In this document: positions 8,172 through 14,747 of the stretch, one piece after another | How positions within the stretch are numbered: the first letter of the stretch is position 1 | Layout: the number at the start of each line of letters is the position of its first letter | DNA from: Flavobacteriales bacterium UBA3431 | GTDB taxonomy: Bacteria; Bacteroidota; Bacteroidia; Flavobacteriales; Schleiferiaceae | Length of the DNA stretch: 28,705 nt | NCBI GenBank assembly: GCA_002381225.1 | Contig: DFSS01000055.1 | Location: 29,610 to 58,314 of the forward strand | Reading direction: 5' to 3' | Position numbers and translations under genes: made by a program | Notes under the pieces: generated by a model | The model's input: only the letters and a program-made list of their open reading frames with translations | Database searches by the model: none | What the model was told of the DNA's origin: nothing

Positions 8172-8402
8172 TCAGCCTTGCGATTTTTGCTTGTGGTGGC
8201 GGTACCACATCCACGCCACGCCTCCCATCAGGAGGTAGGGAAAAAGCATCAAATAAAGGATGCCCGAATTGAGCCCATCTGCCACGCCGGCTCCGCCTTC
8301 CAAGTCTGTTTGGGCCGTGGCCTTACACATTGCACATTGCGCGGAAAGCCCCATGGAAAGTAGCAGGGCAGCTGTGGTCCAAATCCAGCGATGCGTCCTC
8401 AT
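8172..8402 (-). CDS. Small signal-peptide and membrane protein with mature N-terminal CxxC, oxidase cluster
   Basis: The product is only 76 residues. A signal peptide (about residues 1-21, ending GLSA) is followed at once by QCAMCKA, so a CxxC pair (Cys23 and Cys26) lies at the mature N terminus. One further transmembrane helix (about 47-67) ends in the basic tail YRHHKQK. The ATG at 8402 overlaps the stop of the DUF420 gene as ATGA, so translation is probably coupled. The frame extends upstream to 8522, but that part overlaps DUF420 and lacks a signal peptide. I recall similar small CAMC proteins beside DUF420 genes in Bacteroidota, but no function is known to me. Position with SCO and DUF420 suggests a role in cofactor delivery or assembly of the caa3 oxidase. 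This is inference. Confidence 0.8.
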   Translation of the reverse strand: MRTHRWIWTTAALLLSMGLSAQCAMCKATAQTDLEGGAGVADGLNSGILYLMLFPYLLMGGVAWMWYRHHKQKSQG

Positions 8403-8959
8403 GCGACCGGGTAATACGGAGCCATAAAGAGATAGACCAGCACCCCCGTGATTGCGACGTACATCCAAATGGGGAAGGTCCATTTTACCAGGGCCTTGTG
8501 GGCCGCTATTTGGTTGTTCCACGCCCTGTAAATCGATAACATGGCTAAGGGTAACACAGGCACACTCAAGAGAATGTGGCTGATGAGGATGAAGAAGTAC
8601 AATGGACGAATCCAGCCCTCCCCGCCAAAGTGCGCATCGGGATTGGACAAGTGCGAAACGACATAGGACACCAGAAAGACCGCGGACAAGACAAAGGCCA
8701 TGACATTGGCCAACCGGTGCAGGGCCACATTTTTGGTTTTAATCATCCCATAGGCCACGGCCAGCAAGACCGCGGTCGATCCGTTCAGGACAGCATGGAA
8801 GAAGGGCAAACTCCGCACATTGGCTGAGCCCCATTGAAGCTTCCACGATTCGGGAAGCAAAAACAAGCAGGCCACCGCAATCGGCACCGCGATCGACAGC
8901 GCGACAATGGTCGGGATGGCGAAACGGTCGTTGGGATGGGGGGTGCCGGTTGGCTTCAT
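8399..8959 (-). CDS. DUF420 family membrane protein (CtaM-like oxidase assembly factor)
   Basis: The 186-residue protein has about five hydrophobic segments and the spaced histidines typical of DUF420: HAVLNG (His55), LHRLANV (His81), VVSHLSN and LISHILLSV. Many of these lie within or next to predicted helices. Characterised members in Firmicutes (CtaM/YozB) are needed for function of heme-copper oxidases, probably through a heme-related step. The gene sits between SCO and the small CxxC protein, with ATGA overlaps at both ends, so all three are very likely made together. Family membership is good, and a role in caa3 oxidase maturation is inferred from the family and neighbours. Confidence 0.88.
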   Translation of the reverse strand: MKPTGTPHPNDRFAIPTIVALSIAVPIAVACLFLLPESWKLQWGSANVRSLPFFHAVLNGSTAVLLAVAYGMIKTKNVALHRLANVMAFVLSAVFLVSYVVSHLSNPDAHFGGEGWIRPLYFFILISHILLSVPVLPLAMLSIYRAWNNQIAAHKALVKWTFPIWMYVAITGVLVYLFMAPYYPVA

Positions 8960-9636
8960 GGTTGACCGATTTTGAGTTTGCGGTGTTCTTTTACGAGGAC
9001 CCGGACGTCGTCCACCAATTGGTCTACGAGATAGGCTTCTGAAACATCGTAGGCCCCTAAAATGTTCCCTTCATCCGTGATGCGTGTTCGCAGGTGCCCA
9101 TCCCAGTCGAGGATAACCGCCGATTGCGAATGTGTATATCCCCCCTCTGCAGAACTGTCTTGCATGGCCACGAGGTAGTAGGCATTCGCGAGAGCGTAAA
9201 TGGTTTCGCGATTCCCGGTGATAAACTCCCATTTATTGGACTGGTCCACGCCCAGTTGTTCCTTGTAGGATTCGAGAATAACCGGTACATCGGTTTGGGG
9301 ATCCACCGTGATGCTGATGAAGACCAAATCCTTGAACCCATAGAGGCGGTCATGCGCCTCCTTGAGGTGGAAATTCATCGCCGGACAAATCGTGGGGCAC
9401 GAAGTGAAGAAAAAGCTCACCACGGCAATCTTTCCCCGGGAAGAATCTGGCGACCAGGCTGCCCCATCGGACCGGAGAAATGCCGTAGTGTCGGACCAGT
9501 CCGAAAGCGGATCGCCCAGATCCTCCAAGGTGCGGAAGTTGACCGCCCCAGAAATAACGAGCGAACCTAAGTACATGGCTACCGGCAAGACCAGCAGCAC
9601 ACCAAGAAGAAGCCGCTTACTGGTCGAGGAAGCCAT
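8956..9636 (-). CDS. SCO family copper chaperone for cytochrome c oxidase
   Basis: SCO proteins are thioredoxin-fold copper carriers that load the CuA site of oxidase subunit II, usually anchored to the inner membrane and facing the periplasm. The 226-residue product has one N-terminal transmembrane helix (about residues 8-30). The SCO copper-binding motif follows as FTSCPTICPAM, with Cys80 and Cys84. The third ligand is present as His169 in THSQSAVILD. The TVDPQTD strand between them is also typical. All residues needed for copper binding are therefore in place. Its ATG overlaps the stop of the subunit IV gene by one base (TGATG), and its own stop overlaps the DUF420 start by four bases. Confidence 0.93.
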   Translation of the reverse strand: MASSTSKRLLLGVLLVLPVAMYLGSLVISGAVNFRTLEDLGDPLSDWSDTTAFLRSDGAAWSPDSSRGKIAVVSFFFTSCPTICPAMNFHLKEAHDRLYGFKDLVFISITVDPQTDVPVILESYKEQLGVDQSNKWEFITGNRETIYALANAYYLVAMQDSSAEGGYTHSQSAVILDWDGHLRTRITDEGNILGAYDVSEAYLVDQLVDDVRVLVKEHRKLKIGQP

Positions 9637-9956
9637 CAGAATTCGTAGATCGCCTGACCTTCAAACAAGAGAATCAGGGTCAAGTAAGGAATGAGGACCA
9701 GTACAGGCAAGTAGATGGCCTTTTGAAGGCTACCTAGCTCATATTTCAAGTGCATGAAATACTGAACGATGTATGCCGCCTTGACGAGCGTCAAGCCGAT
9801 AAAGATGAGATTCAGGATGCTGGTACCCGCGACAGAGGTCAAAAGAACTTCGGGCTTGATGATACCGAGCACCACTTCGACCGTCGTAATAACGAGAAGG
9901 ATCCAAAAGATTTTCCAAATCCAACCTGTTCCAGTGGGGGATGCGTGATCTGCCAT
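9636..9956 (-). CDS. Cytochrome c oxidase subunit IV (prokaryotic caa3-type)
   Basis: The 106-residue protein consists of three hydrophobic helices (about residues 12-33, 43-66 and 79-98) with little else. It contains the family-like segment VKAAYIVQYFMHLKYE. Small three-helix subunits of this type accompany caa3/aa3 oxidases, where they appear to stabilise the enzyme rather than catalyse. It begins nine bases after the second subunit III gene and shares one base with the SCO start codon. The identification combines size, topology, the central motif and gene order. Confidence 0.88.
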   Translation of the reverse strand: MADHASPTGTGWIWKIFWILLVITTVEVVLGIIKPEVLLTSVAGTSILNLIFIGLTLVKAAYIVQYFMHLKYELGSLQKAIYLPVLVLIPYLTLILLFEGQAIYEF

Positions 9957-9965
9957 GATGATGAA

Positions 9966-10877
9966 TTATACGAGGTAGAAGAAAGTGAATACAAAGACCC
10001 AGACCAAGTCGACAAAGTGCCAGTAGAGGCCCACTTTCTCGACCATGAGGTACGATTTACGGCGCTCATAGGTTCCGAGCATAACGTTCCAAAATAGAAG
10101 CACGTTCAACACGACTCCGGAGAATACGTGGAAGCCGTGAAAGCCGGTAATGAAAAAGAAGAAGTTGGCGAATTGCTGTGCGCCGTACTCGTTGTGCTCC
10201 ATGTTGGCACCTTGAATGACCTCGGCTCCTTGGAGCGCCGTCAAAGACTCAGCACGGCTCATGGCCGGATGACCTTTACCTGGGCTTTGAAGAACAACAT
10301 GCTCGTTCGCTTGGAAGGCCGCGACCACTTCTTCCGTTGTGAAGGTCTCTTCGTGGTTGGCGGCGTGGCCATGTTCCATGCCGTGGACGAGTTGCGAAAG
10401 AGAAAGCACTTCGCCTTCCTCATTGGCCACTTTCCATACTTCGGTGTTGGCAAGCTCGATACCGCCCTTGTCTCCCATGATAAAGTGGTACCACTCCCAT
10501 GCTTGAGAACCTACGAAGATGGCTCCGCCAACGATGGTGGCAACCATCCACCACGCCGTGGCCGTTTTCTTCAAATGGTGGCCCGCATTCACCGCCAAGA
10601 CCATGGTCACGGACGACATAATCAAGACAAACGTCATGAAGGCAACATACAACAGGGGCTGATCACCCTCCAATCCGGGGAAGTGCGTGAACACATCTTC
10701 CGCAATAGGCCATGCCGATTCATACCGGAATCGCATAAAGCCATAAGCCGTTAAGAATCCGGAGAAGGTCAAAGCGTCGGAGATGAGGAAGAACCACATC
10801 ATCATTTTTCCGTATTCGGAATTCATCGGCTGGTTGCCGCCGGTGGACCAAACACTGGTATTTGCTGTCGTTGCCAT
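9966..10877 (-). CDS. Cytochrome c oxidase subunit III (longer copy, with hydrophilic insertion)
   Basis: This is a core subunit of the caa3-type terminal oxidase in the inner membrane. The 303-residue protein shows the subunit III pattern: KMMMWFFLISDALTFSGFL near the start, VAFMTFVLIMSSVTMVLAV, GSQAWEWYHF, and ITGFHGFHVFSGVVLN with HFVDLVWVFVFTFFYL at the end. Between about residues 136 and 228 it has a hydrophilic insertion that includes a His-rich stretch, HGMEHGHAANHEE. Many Bacteroidota copies also carry extra sequence at this place. Only a 34-bp gap separates it from the shorter subunit III gene upstream. Subunits I and II are not in this window. Confidence 0.93.
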   Translation of the reverse strand: MATTANTSVWSTGGNQPMNSEYGKMMMWFFLISDALTFSGFLTAYGFMRFRYESAWPIAEDVFTHFPGLEGDQPLLYVAFMTFVLIMSSVTMVLAVNAGHHLKKTATAWWMVATIVGGAIFVGSQAWEWYHFIMGDKGGIELANTEVWKVANEEGEVLSLSQLVHGMEHGHAANHEETFTTEEVVAAFQANEHVVLQSPGKGHPAMSRAESLTALQGAEVIQGANMEHNEYGAQQFANFFFFITGFHGFHVFSGVVLNVLLFWNVMLGTYERRKSYLMVEKVGLYWHFVDLVWVFVFTFFYLV

Positions 10878-10906
10878 TCGGTATACGTCGTCTAGTTAAA
10901 GTGTTG

Positions 10907-10914
10907 CAAAATTA
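10907..10914 (-). promoter_or_regulatory. Putative internal promoter -7 box before the longer subunit III gene
   Basis: TAATTTTG on the minus strand matches TAnnTTTG exactly. It overlaps the stop codon of the shorter subunit III gene and lies about 30 bases before the ATG at 10877. This would let the distal oxidase genes be transcribed separately from cysQ and ctaB. A TTTG lies 12 bases further upstream, which is too close for a standard -33 element. Confidence 0.35.
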
Positions 10915-11472
10915 GCGCAGAAACGCCAAAAAGAGGAGTAAATAAATCCACAAGATTCCCAAGAAATGCCAGAACTGCGCTGCAAGATCATATCCCAAGT
11001 GGGAATCTACGGTGTATCGTCCCTGACGCGCCTTCCAGGTAGTAACCCCCAAGACCATCACCCCGGCTACCACGTGCATCCAGTGAAACCAGGTGATGAC
11101 ATAGAGCCAGCTGCCTGCTGGAGTGGATTTAGGACCTGTGAACCAGATGTTTGCATCCACTAAATGCTGCCAGCCAGCCAATTGAAATCCCAAAAACACC
11201 ACCCCTAACACGGCGGCAACTTGAAGGAGTCGGAGTGCTGTTTGGGGGCTTCCCTTCGAAAAGGCCTGTTGTCCGCGAATGAGCAAAATCGAAGACAGGA
11301 TGATGGCCGCGGTAGAGATGTAAAAGGCACTCGGCAAAGCAATGGTCTGCCAAATATTCTTGGCCTCGAGGGATCCCTTGGCTACTACATAGCCGGAGGT
11401 CAAGCCTGCGAAGGCCATCCCGATGCTCGCCATACCTATCCAAAGAAGGGGTTTCGCCGTTTTGTTTTCCAT
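10912..11472 (-). CDS. Heme-copper oxidase subunit III family protein (shorter copy)
   Basis: The 186-residue protein has five predicted transmembrane helices and the subunit III features TSGYVV near the first helix, FQLAGWQHLV in the middle, WFHWMHVVAGVMVLG and AAQFWHFLGILWIYLLLFL at the end. It is shorter than the neighbouring subunit III and lacks its hydrophilic insertion. It begins four bases after the ctaB stop codon. Two consecutive subunit III genes after heme O synthase is an arrangement I recognise from other Bacteroidota. Whether both proteins enter the same complex cannot be told from sequence. Confidence 0.91.
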   Translation of the reverse strand: MENKTAKPLLWIGMASIGMAFAGLTSGYVVAKGSLEAKNIWQTIALPSAFYISTAAIILSSILLIRGQQAFSKGSPQTALRLLQVAAVLGVVFLGFQLAGWQHLVDANIWFTGPKSTPAGSWLYVITWFHWMHVVAGVMVLGVTTWKARQGRYTVDSHLGYDLAAQFWHFLGILWIYLLLFLAFLR

Positions 11473-11476
11473 GGTT

Positions 11477-12331
11477 TTATGCTAGAAAATGATCAATCAC
11501 GTAGGTTAATTGTAACAAGGGCAAGTAGCGAATCGTTGCAAACATGAGCTTTCTCGCCGAACCATCGTCTGGTCCCTGGTGGTGCTTCCAAGCGTGGAAT
11601 AGAACATCCAAGCCGAGGATCAATACAACGGCCGTAGCAGGAAGACTCAAGGTCAAGGCTCCCGTAATACCGAAAGCAGGCATGATGGAAACCAAAAGCA
11701 TCCAAATGGTGTAGACTACGCTGAGAAAGGTGGCAGTGCGGTCCTTTTGACCTGTGGGAAGGAGGTAGTACCCCGCTTTCGCATAGTCCATGTACCCTAC
11801 CCATGCAATGGCCCAAAAGTGCGGGAATTGCCAAATGAATTGAATGGCAAACAAGGTGCCCGACTCTATGCCGAAGTCTCCAGTAACGGCAACCCAGCCC
11901 AAAAGAAAGGGAATCGCCCCGGGAAAAGCACCCACTAAAACAGCCCAAGGGCTGTGCGCCTTCATGGGGGTGTAGGCCAAGACGTAAATCAATAAACTGA
12001 GGAGGCCAAAAGCTGCCGTCGCGACATTGAGGTAGCCCAGGGCTATCGTTCCCGCTACGCCCAGAGTGAAGGCCCAAGCATAGGCTTCGGGCTTTTTCAT
12101 CCGACCAGAAGGCAAGGGCCGGTTCTTCGTTCGCTCCATGACGGCGTCCCGCTCAATCTCCCAGATTTGATTGAATGCGTTGCTCGAACCCACGATCGCA
12201 AAGCCTCCCAAGGTCAAGAGGAGGAACTCGGACCACACAAAGGCCGGTGCCCCAAGTAAATAGCCTGCCGCCGCTGAAAAAACGACCGTGAATGCCAATC
12301 GAAATTTGAGGAGAAGGCCTACGTCACGCAT
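11477..12331 (-). CDS. ctaB: Heme O synthase (protoheme IX farnesyltransferase)
   Basis: This inner-membrane UbiA-family prenyltransferase adds a farnesyl group to heme B, giving heme O, the precursor of heme A for the oxidase encoded downstream. The 284-residue protein begins with the family-like LLLKFRLAFTVVFSAAAGYLLG. It carries the prenyl-diphosphate-binding motif around NAFNQIWEIERDAVMERT (Asn51 to Asp62 and on) followed by NRPLPSGRM. The second-loop segment YMDYAKAGYYLLP is also present. Eight to nine hydrophobic helices are evident. The ATG at 12331 is preferred over a GTG at 12352 because it gives the usual N terminus. It overlaps the end of cysQ by 8 bp. Also named cyoE in other species. 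Confidence 0.93.
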   Translation of the reverse strand: MRDVGLLLKFRLAFTVVFSAAAGYLLGAPAFVWSEFLLLTLGGFAIVGSSNAFNQIWEIERDAVMERTKNRPLPSGRMKKPEAYAWAFTLGVAGTIALGYLNVATAAFGLLSLLIYVLAYTPMKAHSPWAVLVGAFPGAIPFLLGWVAVTGDFGIESGTLFAIQFIWQFPHFWAIAWVGYMDYAKAGYYLLPTGQKDRTATFLSVVYTIWMLLVSIMPAFGITGALTLSLPATAVVLILGLDVLFHAWKHHQGPDDGSARKLMFATIRYLPLLQLTYVIDHFLA

Positions 12332-13169
12332 GGCCACAAAGATACGGCGCACCGCAGACCAAGAAGTAGGGATTCAGGAGGTTTTCCTTATTGTAGACGA
12401 GGGGTTTGGACCACGTTGGCATCCCGTCAATCACCTCGATCTGGTACATGGAACAGCCTGCGCCCAGGGCCACGGCATGCCCCGCAGCGGTATCCCACTC
12501 CATGGTCGGGGCGACGCGTGGATAAGCGTGGGCTCGTCCTTCCGCCACGAGGCAAATTTTCAATGAACTCCCCATGCTGACCCGTTCAATTTCCCCGTGC
12601 TCCCCTTCCCAATGTGCAATGAGCGCCTCGGTGGCGGGACTGCCATGGGAACGGCTCGCCACGATGGTGGTCTTTTCGGGGAGTCGACCCGGCAATCGCA
12701 TGCCCTGAGCCAACAATTCGCTCCAGCTCACACGCTGCATGGATTTATAAGCGCCCATTTCCGGACCGCCCACATAAAGCCAATTGAGCACTGGGCTGTA
12801 GACCACGCCGAAAATGGGAGTTTGACCCTGTACCAAGGCGATATTGATGGTGAATTCGCCATTCCCTTTGATAAACTCTTTGGTGCCATCTAGAGGGTCG
12901 ACCACCCAATAGTATTCCCAATCTCGACGGTCCGCAAAGGCGGCATGCTGCCCCTCCTCACTCATCACGGGCCATCCGCTTCGAAGCAGCACATCGTTCA
13001 GAATGTGATGTGCCCGCAGGTCGGCCTCGGTAACGGGGCTGTTGTCTGATTTGGTTTGGGCAACAATCTCCTCACGTTGGTGATAGACCTCCAAAATAGC
13101 ATCTGCTGCGGCATACGTCGCTTGCAAAATGGCATCGGGGGTCAGCGTGGTTTGGGGGAAGGGATTCAT
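12324..13169 (-). CDS. cysQ: 3'(2'),5'-bisphosphate nucleotidase CysQ
   Basis: CysQ hydrolyses 3'-phosphoadenosine 5'-phosphate to AMP, clearing a by-product of sulfate assimilation and cofactor transfer. The 281-residue protein has the inositol-monophosphatase-superfamily metal site: an early SPVTEAD, acidic residues in MSEEGQ (Glu70 and Glu71), DPLDGTKEF at residues 90-98, and EWDTAAGHAV near residue 220. It has no signal peptide. The start at 13169 lies only about 17 bases after the U-tract of the tonB terminator. The gene therefore has almost no room for its own promoter downstream of that terminator. Its 3' end overlaps ctaB by 8 bp, so it heads the oxidase unit although its function is unrelated. 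Confidence 0.92.
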   Translation of the reverse strand: MNPFPQTTLTPDAILQATYAAADAILEVYHQREEIVAQTKSDNSPVTEADLRAHHILNDVLLRSGWPVMSEEGQHAAFADRRDWEYYWVVDPLDGTKEFIKGNGEFTINIALVQGQTPIFGVVYSPVLNWLYVGGPEMGAYKSMQRVSWSELLAQGMRLPGRLPEKTTIVASRSHGSPATEALIAHWEGEHGEIERVSMGSSLKICLVAEGRAHAYPRVAPTMEWDTAAGHAVALGAGCSMYQIEVIDGMPTWSKPLVYNKENLLNPYFLVCGAPYLCGHA

Positions 13170-13186
13170 GGATTCTTTGTCAGATG

Positions 13187-13217
13187 AAAATAAAAAAGCC
13201 CCGGAAAAACCGGGGCT
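13187..13217 (-). terminator. Intrinsic terminator after tonB
   Basis: On the minus strand an 8-bp perfect stem, AGCCCCGG pairing with CCGGGGCT, closes a five-base loop. It is followed by six T, one A and four T. The stem spans 13197-13217 and the T-tract 13187-13197. It lies about 40 bases past the tonB stop and should end the ruvA-sprA-gcvH-vanZ-tonB transcripts. On the plus strand no T-run follows the stem, so it acts in one direction. Confidence 0.9.
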
Positions 13218-13257
13218 CTTGACGTATTTCGTTCAAAGCGCGTGCCCGTGGGCTCAC

Positions 13258-13962
13258 TTACTGAAGTTTTGCATTGATCGGCAAGCTGTAGCGCATGCGG
13301 ACCGAGCGACCACCTACTTTGGCCGGGATCATTTTGGGCAATTTAGTCACCACTCGGACCGATTCGTCGTCCAACAACTTGTCGACACCTCGTTCAATCG
13401 TGATATCCGACACTTTGCCATCCTTCTCGATGATGAATGAAACCCACACCTTACCCTGAATGCCCATTTGCTTGGCCATTTCTGGGAATTCAAAATTCTT
13501 GCCGACGAATTGACGAATCTTGATATTGAAGCAATTAAAACGCTCATCTTCCGTGGCGAGGTCCTCACATCCGGGGAAAATAGGCTTGTTTTCTACGTTC
13601 ACGAAGTTGAAAACCTCGTCCTGGTTTACGTCAATTTCCAACAACTCGAAAACGTCATCGTTGTCAATTTCCGTGGACTCCATTTGAATTTCTTCAATAT
13701 CCATTTTGTCGTCCTCAACGATGTTCAACACCTCGGGCGGAGCAGGAGGTGGAGGAGGCGGAGGAGGCGTATTGCGCTGAGTGATCAGGACTTCTTCGTC
13801 GTCAATGACGGCTTCCAAGTCCCCCAATGAGCCAGGACCATCTTTGTAGGTCTTCCACTCAAAGGCCGTCCATACGCTAGCCAAGGCCAATACGAGGCCA
13901 ATCTGCAAGAAGAGACCCTTCTTGTTCTCCAGATCTGCCAAAAATGTTTTGCGGTTCTGCAT
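13258..13962 (-). CDS. Energy transducer TonB
   Basis: TonB passes the proton-motive force from ExbB/ExbD in the inner membrane to TonB-dependent outer-membrane receptors. The 234-residue protein has an N-terminal cytoplasmic stub, one transmembrane helix (about residues 17-34) and a proline run at 66-75. A strongly acidic linker (about 80-125, rich in Asp and Glu) follows. The C-terminal TonB domain (about 145-234) contains FPEMAKQMGIQGKVWVSF and IIEKDGKVSDITI. The periplasmic linker is short, which suggests either a thin periplasm or a specialised partner. The gene follows the VanZ-like gene by ten bases and ends the unit before a strong terminator. ExbB and ExbD are not in the window. Confidence 0.92.
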   Translation of the reverse strand: MQNRKTFLADLENKKGLFLQIGLVLALASVWTAFEWKTYKDGPGSLGDLEAVIDDEEVLITQRNTPPPPPPPPAPPEVLNIVEDDKMDIEEIQMESTEIDNDDVFELLEIDVNQDEVFNFVNVENKPIFPGCEDLATEDERFNCFNIKIRQFVGKNFEFPEMAKQMGIQGKVWVSFIIEKDGKVSDITIERGVDKLLDDESVRVVTKLPKMIPAKVGGRSVRMRYSLPINAKLQ

Positions 13963-13972
13963 GGGGCAAATT

Positions 13973-14338
13973 TTACGGGTTAAAGATACGCTTCCCTATT
14001 CTTAAGGCAAGAAACATTCCAAAAATTAACCCTACTGTGTTTGCGAACATGTCCGCGAGGCTGAAGGTGCGCCCAACGGCCACGATGGGTTGAAGAATTT
14101 CCAGCCCGACCCCGAGCACAAAGGACACCAGAGCTGGCTTCCACGGCCCACGAGGGGACCGAGACCCCATGGTCAGTAAAAAAGCAGCGACCCCATAGGC
14201 TACAAAGTGAAGGAACAGATCCTTGATGCTCCGGAAAAGCTCGGGCAATTCTGAGGGCGCGAGTAAACTAAAATAGATGACCACGGAACACCACAAGGCC
14301 CCCGCAGACAACCATATCGCTCGGGGAATCTTAGGCAC
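13973..14338 (-). CDS. VanZ family protein
   Basis: This is a small inner-membrane protein of 121 residues with four hydrophobic segments. It has the VanZ-like features YFSLLAP after the first helix, KDLFLHFVAYGVAAFL in the second, and GLEILQPIVAVGRTFSLADMFANTVG split across the third and fourth (GLEILQP, RTFSLADMFANTVG). VanZ itself modulates teicoplanin resistance, but most members of this family have no assigned function, so no resistance is implied here. Translation probably starts at a GTG (14338) that overlaps the end of gcvH by 8 bp. No in-frame ATG would keep the first helix intact. The gene lies between gcvH and tonB, as in other Flavobacteriia. Confidence 0.85.
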   Translation of the reverse strand: MPKIPRAIWLSAGALWCSVVIYFSLLAPSELPELFRSIKDLFLHFVAYGVAAFLLTMGSRSPRGPWKPALVSFVLGVGLEILQPIVAVGRTFSLADMFANTVGLIFGMFLALRIGKRIFNP

Positions 14339-14711
14339 CGATCAAGGCAGCATAGGCCTTGGCATCCATCAATTGGTCGGCCTCGGATGGGTCGGTCATT
14401 TTGATTTTCACCATCCACCCTTCGCCATAGGCGTCGCTGTTGACGGTCTCGGGAGCGGCATCCAAGGCCGGATTGACCTCGACAATTTCTCCGCCCACGG
14501 GCAAGTACAAATCGCTCACGGTCTTCACCGCTTCGACCGAACCAAAGACTTCTTCTGCATCCATGGTTTCCCCCTCCGTAGGGATGTCCACAAATACGAT
14601 GTCACCCAATTCGCCTTGAGCAAAATCAGTAATGCCAATGTAGGCGTGATCGCCTTCAACGCGAATCCACTCGTGGTCTTTCGAATAACGGAGGTCAGCA
14701 GGAACGTTCAT
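14331..14711 (-). CDS. gcvH: Glycine cleavage system H protein
   Basis: GcvH carries the lipoyl arm that shuttles the aminomethyl group between the P, T and L proteins of the glycine cleavage system, in the cytoplasm. The 126-residue protein is full length. It has the N-terminal LRYSKDHEWIRVEG, then ITDFAQGELGDIVFVDIP, and the lipoylation site GSVEAVKTVSDLY with the modified lysine at Lys63. The C-terminal part with GWMVKIKMTDP is intact. A TATATTTG promoter box lies 20 bases upstream in the 36-bp gap after sprA. The gene may therefore be expressed independently of the very long sprA message. Its 3' end overlaps the VanZ-like gene by 8 bp. Confidence 0.96.
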   Translation of the reverse strand: MNVPADLRYSKDHEWIRVEGDHAYIGITDFAQGELGDIVFVDIPTEGETMDAEEVFGSVEAVKTVSDLYLPVGGEIVEVNPALDAAPETVNSDAYGEGWMVKIKMTDPSEADQLMDAKAYAALIGA

Positions 14712-14730
14712 GGTCTCAAGATTTAGGCCT

Positions 14731-14738
14731 CAAATATA
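14731..14738 (-). promoter_or_regulatory. Putative -7 box of gcvH
   Basis: TATATTTG on the minus strand matches TAnnTTTG exactly. It ends 19 bases before the gcvH ATG, within the 36-bp gap between sprA and gcvH. No clear -33 element is visible; if present it would lie within the 3' end of sprA. Confidence 0.45.
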
Positions 14739-14747
14739 GGTACAGGG

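Noticed and set aside
8403..8522. Upstream extension of the small CxxC protein to 8522
   Set aside because: It would overlap the DUF420 gene by over 120 bases and hide the signal peptide. The ATGA junction at 8402 is typical of this cluster.
13973..14338. Glycopeptide resistance gene vanZ
   Set aside because: The protein has only the general VanZ-family fold. No other van genes are present, and it lies in a conserved housekeeping context.
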